Shown: positions 14,840 through 24,302, counted from the first letter of the stretch. The stretch: 63,458 nucleotides of DNA from Lachnospiraceae bacterium (GCA_004557975.1 SFEV01000011.1:1-63458), one strand, 5' to 3'. Notes: a model not told the origin generated them from the letters alone. Program-made: numbers and translations.

Positions 14840-16606
14840 TTACATGCGCTCCGGCGCCGAAAAACCAAGCAGGTCAATACTGGTCTCCAGAACCTCTCTC
14901 GTCAGATCCAGCAGCTCAATCCAGCTTCTCTGCTGCACCGCATCGTCGTGAGCAAGAATCTTTGTCTCATGATAGAAACGGTTGAAAGCATTCGACAGAT
15001 CATAGATAAAGGAACAGATCTTGTGGGGAGCCGTCTCTTCATATGCCTGCTCAATCACGCTGTTGAACTTCACAAGCTCCATCATCAGTGCTTTTTCCCC
15101 CGGGTTTACCGGTGCCAGCAGTCCACCCTTTTCCACGCTGCCGCCGTTTGCACGGTATTTGTTCAGAATCGACTTGATACGCACAATTGTGTACAGAATA
15201 TACGGCCCTGTATTGCCCTCAAAGGACGTAAACTTGTCCGTATCAAAAATATAATCCTTGGATGCCTGGTTGGAAAGGTCACCGTACTTGATCGCGGAAA
15301 GTCCCACGATCTTTGCCGTCTCCTGTGCTTCTGCAGAATCCACCTCATGATTCTCGGTGATTTTTTTGTACATCTCCCCGTCAATCTCCGCAATGAGGCG
15401 CTCCAGACGCATCACGCCGCCCTCTCTCGTCTTGAAGGGCTTTCCGTCCTTTCCGTTCATGGTGCCGAATCCCAGGAATTTCAGCTTTGTGTCTTCATTT
15501 ACGAGACCTGTCCTGCGGGCACAGCGGAATACCTGTGTAAAATGCATTTCCTGGCGCTTGTCCACCACGTAGATAATCTCATCCGGACGGTAATGCTCCA
15601 TGCGGTCGATAATCGTGGCCAGATCCGTAGTCGTATATAATGCTGCTCCGTCAGACTTCAGGATAATGCACGGCGGCACCTCCTTCGTGTCAGTCTCCTC
15701 TTTTACATCGACAATCAGCGCTCCCTGATCCTCGTAGGCGTAGCCCTCTTCTTTCATGCGCTTCGCCATATCCGGTATGTACGGCTGTGCGTCAGACTCT
15801 TTCTTCCAGAGGTCAAATTCCACGTTCAGATTGCCGTAGTTCTTCTTCAGATCCTTAATAGAAACATTCAGAATGTGCTGCCACAGCGCACGGTATCCGC
15901 GGACACCGTCCTGGAGCTTCGCAGTTGCCTCAAGTGCCTCTGCCTTATACGCTTCATCCTCTTTTGATCTGGCGCTGGCTGTCGGATAAATCTCCTCCAG
16001 TTCAGAGATGGTAAAGGGAGCCTCTGCAGGATATTCTCCCTCATAGCTCTCATCAAAGTATACAAGCTCCGGCTGACGCTTCTTCACTTCCGTGATAATC
16101 AGGCCCATCTGCAGGCCCCAGTCACCGAGATGCACATCGCCAATCACCGTGTGACCCACAAACCTTCCGATCCGCTTCACGCTCTCGCCGATAATCGCAG
16201 AGCGCAGATGTCCCACGTGCAGAGGCTTTGCCACGTTGGCTCCGCCGTAGTCGATCATGATCGTCTTCGGATTCCTGGCCTTCTCCACGGACAGCTTCTC
16301 GTCCGCCTGCATCTTCAGCAGATAATCCGCCAGATATTTTCCGGATATCTTCATATTGATAAAGCCCGGCTTCACAGCTTCTGCCTGCTCAAATACCGGG
16401 TTGTCCTTCAGCTTCGCCACCACTTCTTCAGCAATCATGACGGGAGCCTTTTTATATTTTTTTGCACCGGCCATGGCACCGTTGCACTGATATTCACAGA
16501 GATCCGGGCGGTTGGAAATTCCTGTCTTTCCGTATGCCGCATCGTATCCGCATGCCTCAAAGGCACTCATTACTTCCTGACTGATCAGGTCCAGAATTTT
16601 TTTCAT
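14840..16606 (-). CDS. argS: arginine--tRNA ligase
   Basis: Class I synthetase that charges tRNA-Arg, 588 aa. The Arg-specific N-terminal domain (about 1-110) is followed by the HIGH-type motif HVGHLRS, the long catalytic core, a KMSKS equivalent within KPFKTREGG, and an all-alpha anticodon-binding domain ending LLGFSAPERM. I start at 16606 (MKKILDL), which has GGTGGAG with a seven-base spacing, rather than the upstream in-frame ATG. A promoter is visible about 140 bases upstream. Confidence 0.96.
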   Translation of the reverse strand: MKKILDLISQEVMSAFEACGYDAAYGKTGISNRPDLCEYQCNGAMAGAKKYKKAPVMIAEEVVAKLKDNPVFEQAEAVKPGFINMKISGKYLADYLLKMQADEKLSVEKARNPKTIMIDYGGANVAKPLHVGHLRSAIIGESVKRIGRFVGHTVIGDVHLGDWGLQMGLIITEVKKRQPELVYFDESYEGEYPAEAPFTISELEEIYPTASARSKEDEAYKAEALEATAKLQDGVRGYRALWQHILNVSIKDLKKNYGNLNVEFDLWKKESDAQPYIPDMAKRMKEEGYAYEDQGALIVDVKEETDTKEVPPCIILKSDGAALYTTTDLATIIDRMEHYRPDEIIYVVDKRQEMHFTQVFRCARRTGLVNEDTKLKFLGFGTMNGKDGKPFKTREGGVMRLERLIAEIDGEMYKKITENHEVDSAEAQETAKIVGLSAIKYGDLSNQASKDYIFDTDKFTSFEGNTGPYILYTIVRIKSILNKYRANGGSVEKGGLLAPVNPGEKALMMELVKFNSVIEQAYEETAPHKICSFIYDLSNAFNRFYHETKILAHDDAVQQRSWIELLDLTREVLETSIDLLGFSAPERM

Positions 16607-16747
16607 ACCTGTTCTCCACCTTTTTTCTGTCTCCGGTTCACGGCACACCGGTATTTCGTCAGGGAGAAGTTGCCGCAATACCGATGTGCCCGTTCACCAG
16701 GTCTGCACCATGGGAAGCGTACTGCTCACCATGGAGACTGTTGAATA

Positions 16748-16777
16748 AGTATAGCATACATCTTTCCAAACCGACAA
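16748..16777 (-). promoter_or_regulatory. argS promoter
   Basis: On minus: -35 TTGTCG (16772-16777), 18-base spacer, -10 TATACT (16748-16753) with a preceding TGC. The leader of about 135 bases to the argS start contains short inverted repeats but no recognised T-box sequence. Confidence 0.65.
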
Positions 16778-16794
16778 CTGGTTTTTTGAGTTAG

Positions 16795-18783
16795 TTACTT
16801 TATCTCTGCGTAATACGAAGCAATCACATTGCCCAGCGTCGTCGCTGATTCCCGGTATTTCTCACTGTTTTTATACAGATTTTCAAGATATTTCCCGATT
16901 TGCCCGCTGCTTCGCTCACTGGCCTGTGCAAGCGTCAGAACATCGGGGCTGCTCCGGTACACAATCAGTCCCGATGCGAAGGCTGTCTCCTGTGCCAGCC
17001 ACCGCATCACATCCGCCTCAAGCTCCGGAGCCTGGCGCAGGCTGTCCCGCAGGATCACAGCCTTCACGTGACTGTAATCCATATACCGCTCAGTCAGTTC
17101 CGCCTCCTGCCGGTGAATATCCTCCAGGGAGCTTCCGCGCAGCGTGACCAGATCCTCTGCTGCACTCTGATCCGCAGAATCGCTGTCTGCGCCTCCCTGC
17201 ATCTCTGCCTCACCGTTCTTTCCCTCATTGTCCTGCTGCTCTTCCTCCCCTGAATACGACCGGGCGGGACCCTGCCCCTCATTCCAGGCGTACCTCACAG
17301 CCAGATCCCCCTCCTGTACACCGATCTCCAGAGCCATGGGAAAGAGGCGTTCCTCCGGCTCCCGCGCTGTGCAGCCTCCGAGAAAGCACACAGCGGCAGC
17401 CAGAAGTATACCAAACACAAGAAGCACAGATATTCCGGGATGCGCGCCTGCACGGCGGCCTTCTTTATCTTCCGGACGGCAGTTTCTGCCCGGCAGCTTC
17501 ACATTTCTGCCTGATGCATGCGTTTTTCTGTCCGACAGCTTCACTTTTCTGCCTGATGCATGCATTTTCCAGTCCGACAGCTTCACTTTTCTGCCTGATG
17601 AGTATATTTTCCTGTATGCCGGCAGCCGCAGTCTGCTCCGGATTCCGGATGCCGCGTAAAGTGCAAGCAGCAGCGGTGTGAGAATCTGCAAATTCCATGC
17701 CCTGTAATAGCATATCGCCGTATATGCGTTCAGAAAGCCTGCTGCGAGAAAATAAACCAGTACCGCCGCCGATATCCTGAAGCCGGTTATCCATTTGTTT
17801 CCGGCCGCACAGGATGTTTTCTGTGATTGCCGCGTAAGCCCGGCCCTTCCGGGATACCATGCAGTGTACAGCACCGCAATCATTTCCCATATATACCACA
17901 GTGCTCCTGACACCGTAACTGTCATGCCTGCCAGCAGCAGAGACAGAAAGAGGATATCCCACCGCTGCAGAAAACCACCGGGAATCTTTATGTTGCTCAT
18001 GACGCGTATGGCCGGGAAATCAATCATCTGCATTCCGTTTCTGCCATAAACGGCAGCGGCAGCGGCACACAGAACTCCCGACAATACGGCAGAAAATATG
18101 CCGGCTCTTCGTATCGTGGCCGACACACGGCCTGACGGCGTATCCGGACCCCTCTGCAGGAGGAGCAGCGGCAAAAAACACCCTCCCATACAGGCGAACA
18201 CCTCAAAACTTCCTCCCGGCAGCCGGTCCCCGATGGATACAAGTGTACTCTCTCCCTCGTACATGGGAGAGTTCCAGGCTGCCGCTGATGTCATCAGCGC
18301 CATCATTCCCAGAACGACAGGACCGGTCACTTCACAGAATCTTCCCCTCACCTCAATGGTTCCGCGGCCAAGCCAGGCGGCTGCGACGATGGGCAGAAGG
18401 CAGAGAACACGTACGGAAATCTCCGGGAGAAGATACAGGGCGGCAAGCTCTCCACAGAGATTTGTAAATACGGCAGCCTGCGCCAGAAAATAAAGAATGC
18501 CTGCAGTGAAGAAAACTGTAGCAACCATCTTCCCCATACTTCGGGAAAGCTGTTCAAAAAAACTCTCTCCGGATTTTGTATATCTGATGATCAGAAGCAG
18601 GAACAGTCCCCAGGCTGCAGTCCCGAGAATTATACAGAGAATGAAACTCCCGAGACTTTTTCCCGACAGACAGACCGGCAGAAGGATACAGAGCTTCGCT
18701 GTCCACTCCATCATCAGAATATACTTTATCTGTCGTACGGATATTCTGCTATTCTCTGAAAACATGCGTCGTTTCTGTCCCAT
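16795..18783 (-). CDS. GerAB-GerAC fusion germination protein
   Basis: Two germinant-receptor subunits appear joined in one frame. The first about 370 residues are a GerAB-type amino-acid permease-like domain with about ten helices. A basic linker with three copies of a 14-residue repeat (ASGRKVKLSDxKx) follows. Then come a new hydrophobic helix, a lipobox-like LGGC (Cys codon 17371-17373) and about 190 residues resembling the N-terminal domain of Ger(x)C lipoproteins (REPEERLFPMALEIG, SSLEDIHRQ, HVKAVILRDSL). The C-terminal half of GerAC, normally another 180 or so residues, is missing. The start is uncertain: ATG at 18783 or at 18765. Both overlap gerAA. Role: spore inner-membrane nutrient sensing, by family. 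Confidence 0.85.
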   Translation of the reverse strand: MGQKRRMFSENSRISVRQIKYILMMEWTAKLCILLPVCLSGKSLGSFILCIILGTAAWGLFLLLIIRYTKSGESFFEQLSRSMGKMVATVFFTAGILYFLAQAAVFTNLCGELAALYLLPEISVRVLCLLPIVAAAWLGRGTIEVRGRFCEVTGPVVLGMMALMTSAAAWNSPMYEGESTLVSIGDRLPGGSFEVFACMGGCFLPLLLLQRGPDTPSGRVSATIRRAGIFSAVLSGVLCAAAAAVYGRNGMQMIDFPAIRVMSNIKIPGGFLQRWDILFLSLLLAGMTVTVSGALWYIWEMIAVLYTAWYPGRAGLTRQSQKTSCAAGNKWITGFRISAAVLVYFLAAGFLNAYTAICYYRAWNLQILTPLLLALYAASGIRSRLRLPAYRKIYSSGRKVKLSDWKMHASGRKVKLSDRKTHASGRNVKLPGRNCRPEDKEGRRAGAHPGISVLLVFGILLAAAVCFLGGCTAREPEERLFPMALEIGVQEGDLAVRYAWNEGQGPARSYSGEEEQQDNEGKNGEAEMQGGADSDSADQSAAEDLVTLRGSSLEDIHRQEAELTERYMDYSHVKAVILRDSLRQAPELEADVMRWLAQETAFASGLIVYRSSPDVLTLAQASERSSGQIGKYLENLYKNSEKYRESATTLGNVIASYYAEIK
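17479..17604 (-). repeat. 42-bp tandem repeat in the germination fusion gene
   Basis: Three in-frame units of 42 bp (17479-17520, 17521-17562, 17563-17604), each containing the core CAGCTTCAC-TTTCTGCCTGATG on plus. Each encodes 14 residues. The units differ at several bases. They lie exactly between the GerAB-like and GerAC-like parts. Confidence 0.85.
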
Positions 18784-20287
18784 CCTTTCTAGCTGCCGCG
18801 TATCTTCTGCGCGCTCCCTTCCTCGTGTAGACCGGCCGCATGGACAGCTTCTGAAGCGGTCCGCGGAAAATTCCGTCGAGAAGCGGAGTAATTCCATCCT
18901 CTGAGGGCGCTGCAAATGGCATCAGATACGGAATTCCAAAGCTTTTCAGCCGACACAGATGGATCAGCAGCAGAATCCACCCAAACACAAAGCCGTACAG
19001 TCCAAAAAATCCGCACAGCACAATCATCCCGTATTTCAACAGCCGAAAGGCCTCTGACAGCTCTTCATTTGGAATGGAAAATGAGCCCAGCGCCGTCAGC
19101 GCATCCACAATCACCACCACAGGACTCAGCAGATTTGCGCTGACTGCCGCCTGACCGATGATCAGTCCGCCCACAATACCGATGGTATTTCCGATCGGCC
19201 CCGGCATCCGAAGCCCTGCCTCCCGCAAAAGCTCAAAGGACAGCTCAAGAAACAGAATCTCAACGATACCGGGAAAGGGGACGCCGGAACGTGCCTCCGC
19301 CAGGGACAATGACAGAGCCGTCGGCAAAAGCTGCGGATGGAAGCCTGTGACGGCCACGTACAGTCCGGGAAGTGAGAAGGCCAGAAAGACTGAGCCGTAA
19401 CGGATGCAGCGCAGAAGTGACGCAATCTCAAAATTCCCGAAATAGTCATCCCCCGTCTGCAGCAGAGAATTAAATGTAGTGGGCAGCAGCAGAGCAACCG
19501 GAGAATTGTCGCACAGCAGCACGATCCTTCCCTCCAGCACCGCCATCGCGGCCTTATCCGGGCGCTCCGTCGTCTGAAATTTCGGGAATGGGGACCAGGA
19601 AAAACGACCGGCAAGCTGCTCCACAATTCCGCTGTCCGGAATCGCATCAATGGCGAAGGACTGCAGCTCTTCCCTGATCCGTTCAAGCAGCCAGGGCCGC
19701 ACCAGGTCTTCTTCATACACGAGTGCCGTCACCGTGTTGGAGCGGACTCCGAGAAAGTTTTCCTCCACCTTCAGATTCGTGGACCGGATGCGTTTGCGTA
19801 TCAGTGCAGTATTCAGTTTGACGGACTCGCTGAAGCTTTCTCTGGAGCCGCGCAGCACTTTCTCTGACTCTGCTTTTGCGACGCCGAGACCGGGATAGCC
19901 CTTGCTTCCTATCTTTATTGCCCTGGGATAGCCCTCCAGGAAGAAAACGGCGTTTCCGGCCAGCATTGCATCCATCGCATCCTCCAGGAAAGAAAATTCT
20001 TTTGAATCCGAAATGCCCAGCCCGTTCTCTGCCACTGCCTTTTCAAGATCAGAGCTGTCCATCTCCCACAGATGGTTCAGAAGCTTTCCGATCACGGAAT
20101 CCTCCAGCATCATATTTGAGACCGCTGTCTCGATATATACAATCAGACAGTCCGTACCAGGCCGGCCGATCTTCATGGATCTCAGAATAATATCGTCACA
20201 CTTCTGGCACCTCTGCATGATCCAGTCCGTATTCTGCTGTAAATGGTGAGAAATTACTGTCTTCAATGTGAATCCGCCTTTCCGCAC
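18749..20287 (-). CDS. gerAA: GerA-type spore germination protein (GerAA)
   Basis: A-subunit of a nutrient germinant receptor in the spore inner membrane. It is 512 aa from GTG 20287, or 505 aa from TTG 20266. A large N-terminal cytoplasmic domain (about 1-270, DCLIVYIE and RKRIRSTNLKVEENFLG) precedes about five or six helices with the GerA signature GRIVLLCDNSPVALLLPTTF and GLIIGQAAVSANLLSP. The TTG start at 20266 has the better ribosome site (GGAAAGGCGG, seven bases away) and gives MKTVISHH. It overlaps the downstream gerAB-AC fusion, so the two are coupled. No separate gerAC gene is nearby. No sigma-G promoter could be assigned with confidence. Confidence 0.93.
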   Translation of the reverse strand: MRKGGFTLKTVISHHLQQNTDWIMQRCQKCDDIILRSMKIGRPGTDCLIVYIETAVSNMMLEDSVIGKLLNHLWEMDSSDLEKAVAENGLGISDSKEFSFLEDAMDAMLAGNAVFFLEGYPRAIKIGSKGYPGLGVAKAESEKVLRGSRESFSESVKLNTALIRKRIRSTNLKVEENFLGVRSNTVTALVYEEDLVRPWLLERIREELQSFAIDAIPDSGIVEQLAGRFSWSPFPKFQTTERPDKAAMAVLEGRIVLLCDNSPVALLLPTTFNSLLQTGDDYFGNFEIASLLRCIRYGSVFLAFSLPGLYVAVTGFHPQLLPTALSLSLAEARSGVPFPGIVEILFLELSFELLREAGLRMPGPIGNTIGIVGGLIIGQAAVSANLLSPVVVIVDALTALGSFSIPNEELSEAFRLLKYGMIVLCGFFGLYGFVFGWILLLIHLCRLKSFGIPYLMPFAAPSEDGITPLLDGIFRGPLQKLSMRPVYTRKGARRRYAAARKDGTETTHVFRE

Positions 20288-20323
20288 GGGATACCGCAGA
20301 ACATCATTTTCCTGTAAAAGAAA

Positions 20324-20348
20324 AGGATATCCCCTGTCAGGATATCCT
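20324..20348 (-). terminator. terminator of the ispE-gntR unit
   Basis: AGGATATCC (20324-20332) pairs with GGATATCCT (20340-20348). On minus it is followed by TTTTCTTTT. It separates the GntR gene from gerAA. Confidence 0.85.
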
Positions 20349-20372
20349 CTAGTATCTGCATATTTTATCTTT

Positions 20373-21065
20373 TTATTCGCAGCTGTTCTCTGCTTCCTTC
20401 TGGCTCAGGACGGCAATGATATGCTCCTTCTGACGCTCCACATGGCGGCTCATCGCCCCCAGGGCACGTTTCTCATCTCTGCACTCCAGTGCTTCCAGGA
20501 TTTCTTCATGCTCCTTGATCAGCATCGTGTGGGAGAGACGATCTTTCAGATATTCCATGCGGTAACGGTACATCTGCTCACGCAGATTGTTCAGAATCTG
20601 AATCAGTCTCTTGTTCCCGGTGGCTTCATAAATCGCATCGTGGAATGCCACATCCGCCTGGGCACAGGCCCCCACATCGCTTCCGGACAGGGACCGTCTG
20701 AACTCGTCTGCGAGATGTCTCAGCTCGTCCAGCTGCTCCTGCGTAATCCGTTTGCAGGCGTACCGCACTGCCAGCTCCTCCAGCGTCATACGCACCTCAA
20801 GAACATCTTCGAGATCTGAAATCGTAATCTCGGCCACCACTGCTCCCTTGCGCGGGATCATCAGCACCAGCCCTTCCAGCTCCAGCTTCCGGATCGCCTC
20901 CCGGACCGGCGTTCTGCTGACGCCGAGCTTATGCGCCAGGTGAATCTCCATCAGGCGCTCTCCCGGCTTTAATTCTCCCCTCAGTATTGCCTGCCGCAGC
21001 GTCTGGAATACTACATCACGCAGCGGCAGATACTCATTCATCTGCAACTGAAAATTTTCAACCAT
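20373..21065 (-). CDS. GntR/FadR-family transcriptional regulator (FCD domain)
   Basis: DNA-binding regulator of 230 aa. It has a winged helix-turn-helix at about residues 14-72 (RQAILRGELKPGERLMEIHLA, GVSRTPVREAIRKLE) and an FCD ligand domain (about 80-205) whose metal-binding residues are conserved in pattern (DVAFHDAIYEATGN, EHEEILEALECRD). The effector is unknown; FCD regulators commonly bind organic acids. It overlaps ispE by eight bases and is cotranscribed with it, an arrangement that does not by itself point to a regulated pathway. The ATG at 21065 lies inside the end of ispE. Confidence 0.92.
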   Translation of the reverse strand: MVENFQLQMNEYLPLRDVVFQTLRQAILRGELKPGERLMEIHLAHKLGVSRTPVREAIRKLELEGLVLMIPRKGAVVAEITISDLEDVLEVRMTLEELAVRYACKRITQEQLDELRHLADEFRRSLSGSDVGACAQADVAFHDAIYEATGNKRLIQILNNLREQMYRYRMEYLKDRLSHTMLIKEHEEILEALECRDEKRALGAMSRHVERQKEHIIAVLSQKEAENSCE

Positions 21066-21972
21066 GATTTCCTCCCAATGCCGCTTCTGCGGCGTACCTC
21101 TGTGACCTGTTGTGGAAAAACTTCGTCAGGAACACACTCTTTGCCATCTCACCTCTGTCAAGCTGTTCAAAAGCCTGCTGAGCCTTTTCCCTGTCATCGA
21201 ACAGTCCAAACACCGTCGGACCGCTGCCGCTCATCATCGCCTTCACAGCGCCTGCGCGCATCATACAGTCCTTGATCTCCTGAATCACCGGGTGGGCCGG
21301 TATGGTCACTGTCTCCAGGACGTTTCCCATACATTCCGCCATCCGGCAAAAGTCACCATCCCGGATGGCCTGCACCTGGGCATCAATATCCGGATGATAC
21401 GTAAGCCGGTCTGCATGGAGATTCCCGTATACAAAGCCTGTGGAAACATGAATCGGAGGCTTTGCCAGCAGAACATGACATTCCGGAGCATCCGGCAGTC
21501 TCGTGAGACGCTCCCCGATTCCTTCCGCCAGGGCTGTTCCCCGCATAATGCAGTAGGGAACGTCGGCTCCGATCTTTACGCCGCGCAGCATCAGCTCCTC
21601 CTGGGAAAGACCCAGGGAAAACATTCTGTTTACGCCCACCAGAACAGCTGCCGCATCTGAGCTTCCGCCTGCCAGACCGGCAGCCACGGGAATATATTTT
21701 TTCAGCTCAATCTGAAGCCCCTGCTCAATCCCGAATTCCTCCGCGAGGAGCTTTGCGGCGCGATATACCAGATTGTCTTCGTTCGTCGGAAGATAGCTGA
21801 GATTCGTGATGACCTGGATTCCCGGAGTATTTATCTGGCGCAGAATAATCTGATCATACAGATAAATACTCTGCATCACCATGCGCAGATCATGATATCC
21901 GTCCTCACGTCTGCGCAGAACGTCAAGACCGAGATTTATTTTTGCCATTGCTTTCAGCTTCAGTTCTTTCAT
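21058..21972 (-). CDS. ispE: 4-diphosphocytidyl-2-C-methyl-D-erythritol kinase
   Basis: Enzyme of the MEP isoprenoid pathway that phosphorylates CDP-methylerythritol. At 304 aa it is a standard GHMP kinase. The N-terminus is KAMAKINLGLDVLRRREDGYHDL, the ATP-binding glycine loop is VAAGLAGGSSDAA, and the C-terminal motif is MMSGSGPTVFGLF. All expected motifs are intact. It has a strong promoter upstream (22086-22114). No other MEP genes are adjacent. Confidence 0.96.
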   Translation of the reverse strand: MKELKLKAMAKINLGLDVLRRREDGYHDLRMVMQSIYLYDQIILRQINTPGIQVITNLSYLPTNEDNLVYRAAKLLAEEFGIEQGLQIELKKYIPVAAGLAGGSSDAAAVLVGVNRMFSLGLSQEELMLRGVKIGADVPYCIMRGTALAEGIGERLTRLPDAPECHVLLAKPPIHVSTGFVYGNLHADRLTYHPDIDAQVQAIRDGDFCRMAECMGNVLETVTIPAHPVIQEIKDCMMRAGAVKAMMSGSGPTVFGLFDDREKAQQAFEQLDRGEMAKSVFLTKFFHNRSQRYAAEAALGGNHG

Positions 21973-22085
21973 CCCCGTGCACTCCTTCTTTCACGTGCTT
22001 TCCCGCAGAAACGTGACAATACCGCCTGCCGGGATCCTTTGTTGTCCGGATGTACATCCATGCATTTTGTATACAATCTGATATT

Positions 22086-22114
22086 ATTTTAGCCTTTCCC
22101 ACTTTTAATGTCAA
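22086..22114 (-). promoter_or_regulatory. ispE promoter
   Basis: On minus: -35 TTGACA (22109-22114), 17-base spacer, -10 TAAAAT (22086-22091). The predicted leader is about 105 bases. Confidence 0.8.
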
Positions 22115-22139
22115 TGAAAGAACCGGCGGATTTTTATTT

Positions 22140-23717
22140 TTATGAAAAGTGACGAAGTGGATTCACACTCTTCATCAGAATCAGGCAGTCACCTTTTTTC
22201 ACCTGTTCCGTTTCCAGTCCGTTCATCTCCATAATCTGCTGAGGGGTCAGATAATACTGCTTTGCAATATCCCACAAAGACTCCTGTCCCTGCACGATGT
22301 ATCCCGTGATCCCCGGTACTGCCTCCAGCTGTTCCAGATCATATTCCTTCTCATGAATTTCATGAATACACTGCTGTCTGTGAGGACGTACCACAAACAG
22401 ATTCAGCCCTACCGATGCTTTTATTTCAATTTCCTCGCTGTCTGCCATGGTCGCCAGAAGCTGGTCAAGGCTCGTGGTAAGCGTAAACCGGCAGTTTTCA
22501 TCTATGTCCGGAACTCTCGCAAGATGTGCAAACGGAACTGTGCCCTCCAGAACTGCAAAGGGCATCGTATCATCTGAGGAAATGTACAGAATCGCCACGG
22601 GCAGTGCCCCCTCAATCTGAATTCCCTCCGGCACAATCTGTGTCTTATCTATTTTTATGCTGCCGTTGCTGTGACAGATCTGAAGAATCCGCGGCTTTGC
22701 ACTCTGAATGCGGATTCTGCCTGCGGCTTTGCACTTCGATTCATTCTTCATAACGAGACTCTCATAAATTTCCTCACTGGTCACCAGCTCAAGCGCTTTC
22801 TCCGGGGAATATACGTCCTCGAGGATTTCCACCTCATCGTTCCCGTAAAGGCGGATACCCATCTCCAGGACTCCCTCCAGATGAAGCAGGCGCAGCTCCC
22901 CGTCCGTGTCCTCCCGCGCTCCCAGTTCTGCCTGGGCCAGCGAAAACTCGATATCCGGCACCAGCTCCTGCGCGCAGCCGCTGCACTCCATCTCTCCTTC
23001 AAAGGGCAGCATCTGCTCCAGCCACTGGAGACCCTGATTCTCATCCTCCGCACGGTACAATACGAACAGAAACAGATTTCCCTGCACCGCCAGTCTGCCT
23101 TCCCGCAGTGAAATCCGGCAGCTTCGAAGCTGTACATTGTCCCATAAAATCTCGTGGATATTCGGCTTGTTTGACGGAAGTGAAACCTCCTCCTTCAGGC
23201 GAAGAATATCCTTCTTCTGCACCTCAAGCTGCATCAGCTCCAGGCGCTTCCTGCGTTCACACAGTATCGCAGACGTCTGTGTCCCGACGGCTGCAGACAG
23301 ATCGTAGACCTCCTCCACGGACGCCTCAAAGCTGAGCAGTGCCCGGACCGCAAGCTTTCTTGAATTGATCAGTGCAACGTTCAGGTCCTCAGTCTCATAG
23401 CGCAGCCGGACGTTGTCCCCGGCTTCCAGTCCGTCCATGCTGATTGCCTCGTCAAAGGGCAGCTTCGCATCGATTCTGTAGAGCTGACGCTCCTTCGTAT
23501 CATCCATATACAGAATGCTGACCTCCATAAAACCATCCACCAAGAGCCTGCCGCTCTCCGCCCGTGTGTGCTCCAGCGTCACCTTTTCTCGGCTCTGGAT
23601 AATCATTTCCACATCAGGCCGCACATCCGGGACATTCAGGTCCTCATCCAGAGTAATCTGTGTTCCCGCACGCTTCGCCTGCCTGCACATATGTATGTTT
23701 TTCATCAAAAGCTCCAT
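22140..23717 (-). CDS. sipL: SipL-like spore coat morphogenesis protein (DUF3794/SPOCS + LysM)
   Basis: Probable functional counterpart of Clostridioides SipL, which docks the coat basement protein SpoIVA on the forespore. The 525 aa (SipL is of similar size) begin MELLMKNIHMCRQAKRAGTQITLDED. Three SPOCS/DUF3794 modules cover most of the protein, with repeated -FDxxI/LPFEG-, VxLxVxNxxx and EIEIKASVGLNLFVVRP elements. A C-terminal LysM domain covers about 475-520 (VQGQESLWDIAKQYYLTP...MNGLE). In C. difficile the LysM contacts SpoIVA; here that is inference. Expression would be in the mother cell under sigma-E, but I could not place such a promoter. A PrcB-type lipoprotein gene lies 56 bases upstream. 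Confidence 0.9.
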   Translation of the reverse strand: MELLMKNIHMCRQAKRAGTQITLDEDLNVPDVRPDVEMIIQSREKVTLEHTRAESGRLLVDGFMEVSILYMDDTKERQLYRIDAKLPFDEAISMDGLEAGDNVRLRYETEDLNVALINSRKLAVRALLSFEASVEEVYDLSAAVGTQTSAILCERRKRLELMQLEVQKKDILRLKEEVSLPSNKPNIHEILWDNVQLRSCRISLREGRLAVQGNLFLFVLYRAEDENQGLQWLEQMLPFEGEMECSGCAQELVPDIEFSLAQAELGAREDTDGELRLLHLEGVLEMGIRLYGNDEVEILEDVYSPEKALELVTSEEIYESLVMKNESKCKAAGRIRIQSAKPRILQICHSNGSIKIDKTQIVPEGIQIEGALPVAILYISSDDTMPFAVLEGTVPFAHLARVPDIDENCRFTLTTSLDQLLATMADSEEIEIKASVGLNLFVVRPHRQQCIHEIHEKEYDLEQLEAVPGITGYIVQGQESLWDIAKQYYLTPQQIMEMNGLETEQVKKGDCLILMKSVNPLRHFS

Positions 23718-23773
23718 ATACTCCCGCCTTTCCGGTATCAGATACCACCTGCAAATTCAGATTCAGGATGACG

Positions 23774-24190
23774 TCACTGAATCATTACTTCCTTGTCCCG
23801 CACCTCCATTTTTATGACAAGGCACGGATATGAGGGTTCCTTCGACAGCTTCTCCTGCTCCTGCGGTCCGATCAGCCGCGTATCCAGCCAGACCGTCTCC
23901 TCATCCTCCGTACATTCAGCCACCGCAATGCTGTATCCTCCCGTTTTCTGTTCCCCGTATCCGCGTATCAGATACAGCTCTTCTCCCTGGGTATACGTCA
24001 TCCGGATCTCGTTCTTTTTATTCTTTTCAATAATTTCCGCAAGCTCTGCCGGCACCTTTCTCATCTCCACCACAGTAAATTCCACCGGCTTTCGATCCGT
24101 TTCCTGCTCTCCTGATGATCCACAGCCCACAGCGAAGATCAGAAGCCAGCTTACCAGAAGCAACGCTGCACACTTCTTCACATATAACAC
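23774..24190 (-). CDS. PrcB-family lipoprotein
   Basis: A 138-aa exported protein. The signal sequence has a lipobox (FAVGCG, Cys23), followed by a PrcB_C-type domain (VEMRKVPAELAEIIEKN; YLIRGYGEQKTGGYSIAV; PYPCLVIKMEV-like PSYPCLVIKMEV). In spirochaetes PrcB partners a protease. In Clostridia such proteins are common and uncharacterised, and some may act in the spore or cell envelope. It is 56 bases upstream of sipL on the same strand, so they may share a transcript and a sporulation role; that is inference from position only. Confidence 0.82.
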   Translation of the reverse strand: MLYVKKCAALLLVSWLLIFAVGCGSSGEQETDRKPVEFTVVEMRKVPAELAEIIEKNKKNEIRMTYTQGEELYLIRGYGEQKTGGYSIAVAECTEDEETVWLDTRLIGPQEQEKLSKEPSYPCLVIKMEVRDKEVMIQ

Positions 24191-24302
24191 CAGCCATGCA
24201 CTTTATATTATTCATATTATGGTACGGGGCCAAATATTCCGGAATGTGCGGCTGCCGTATTTCCGGATACTTTAAGACTTACCTGATTCGGTGAAACAGA
24301 AA

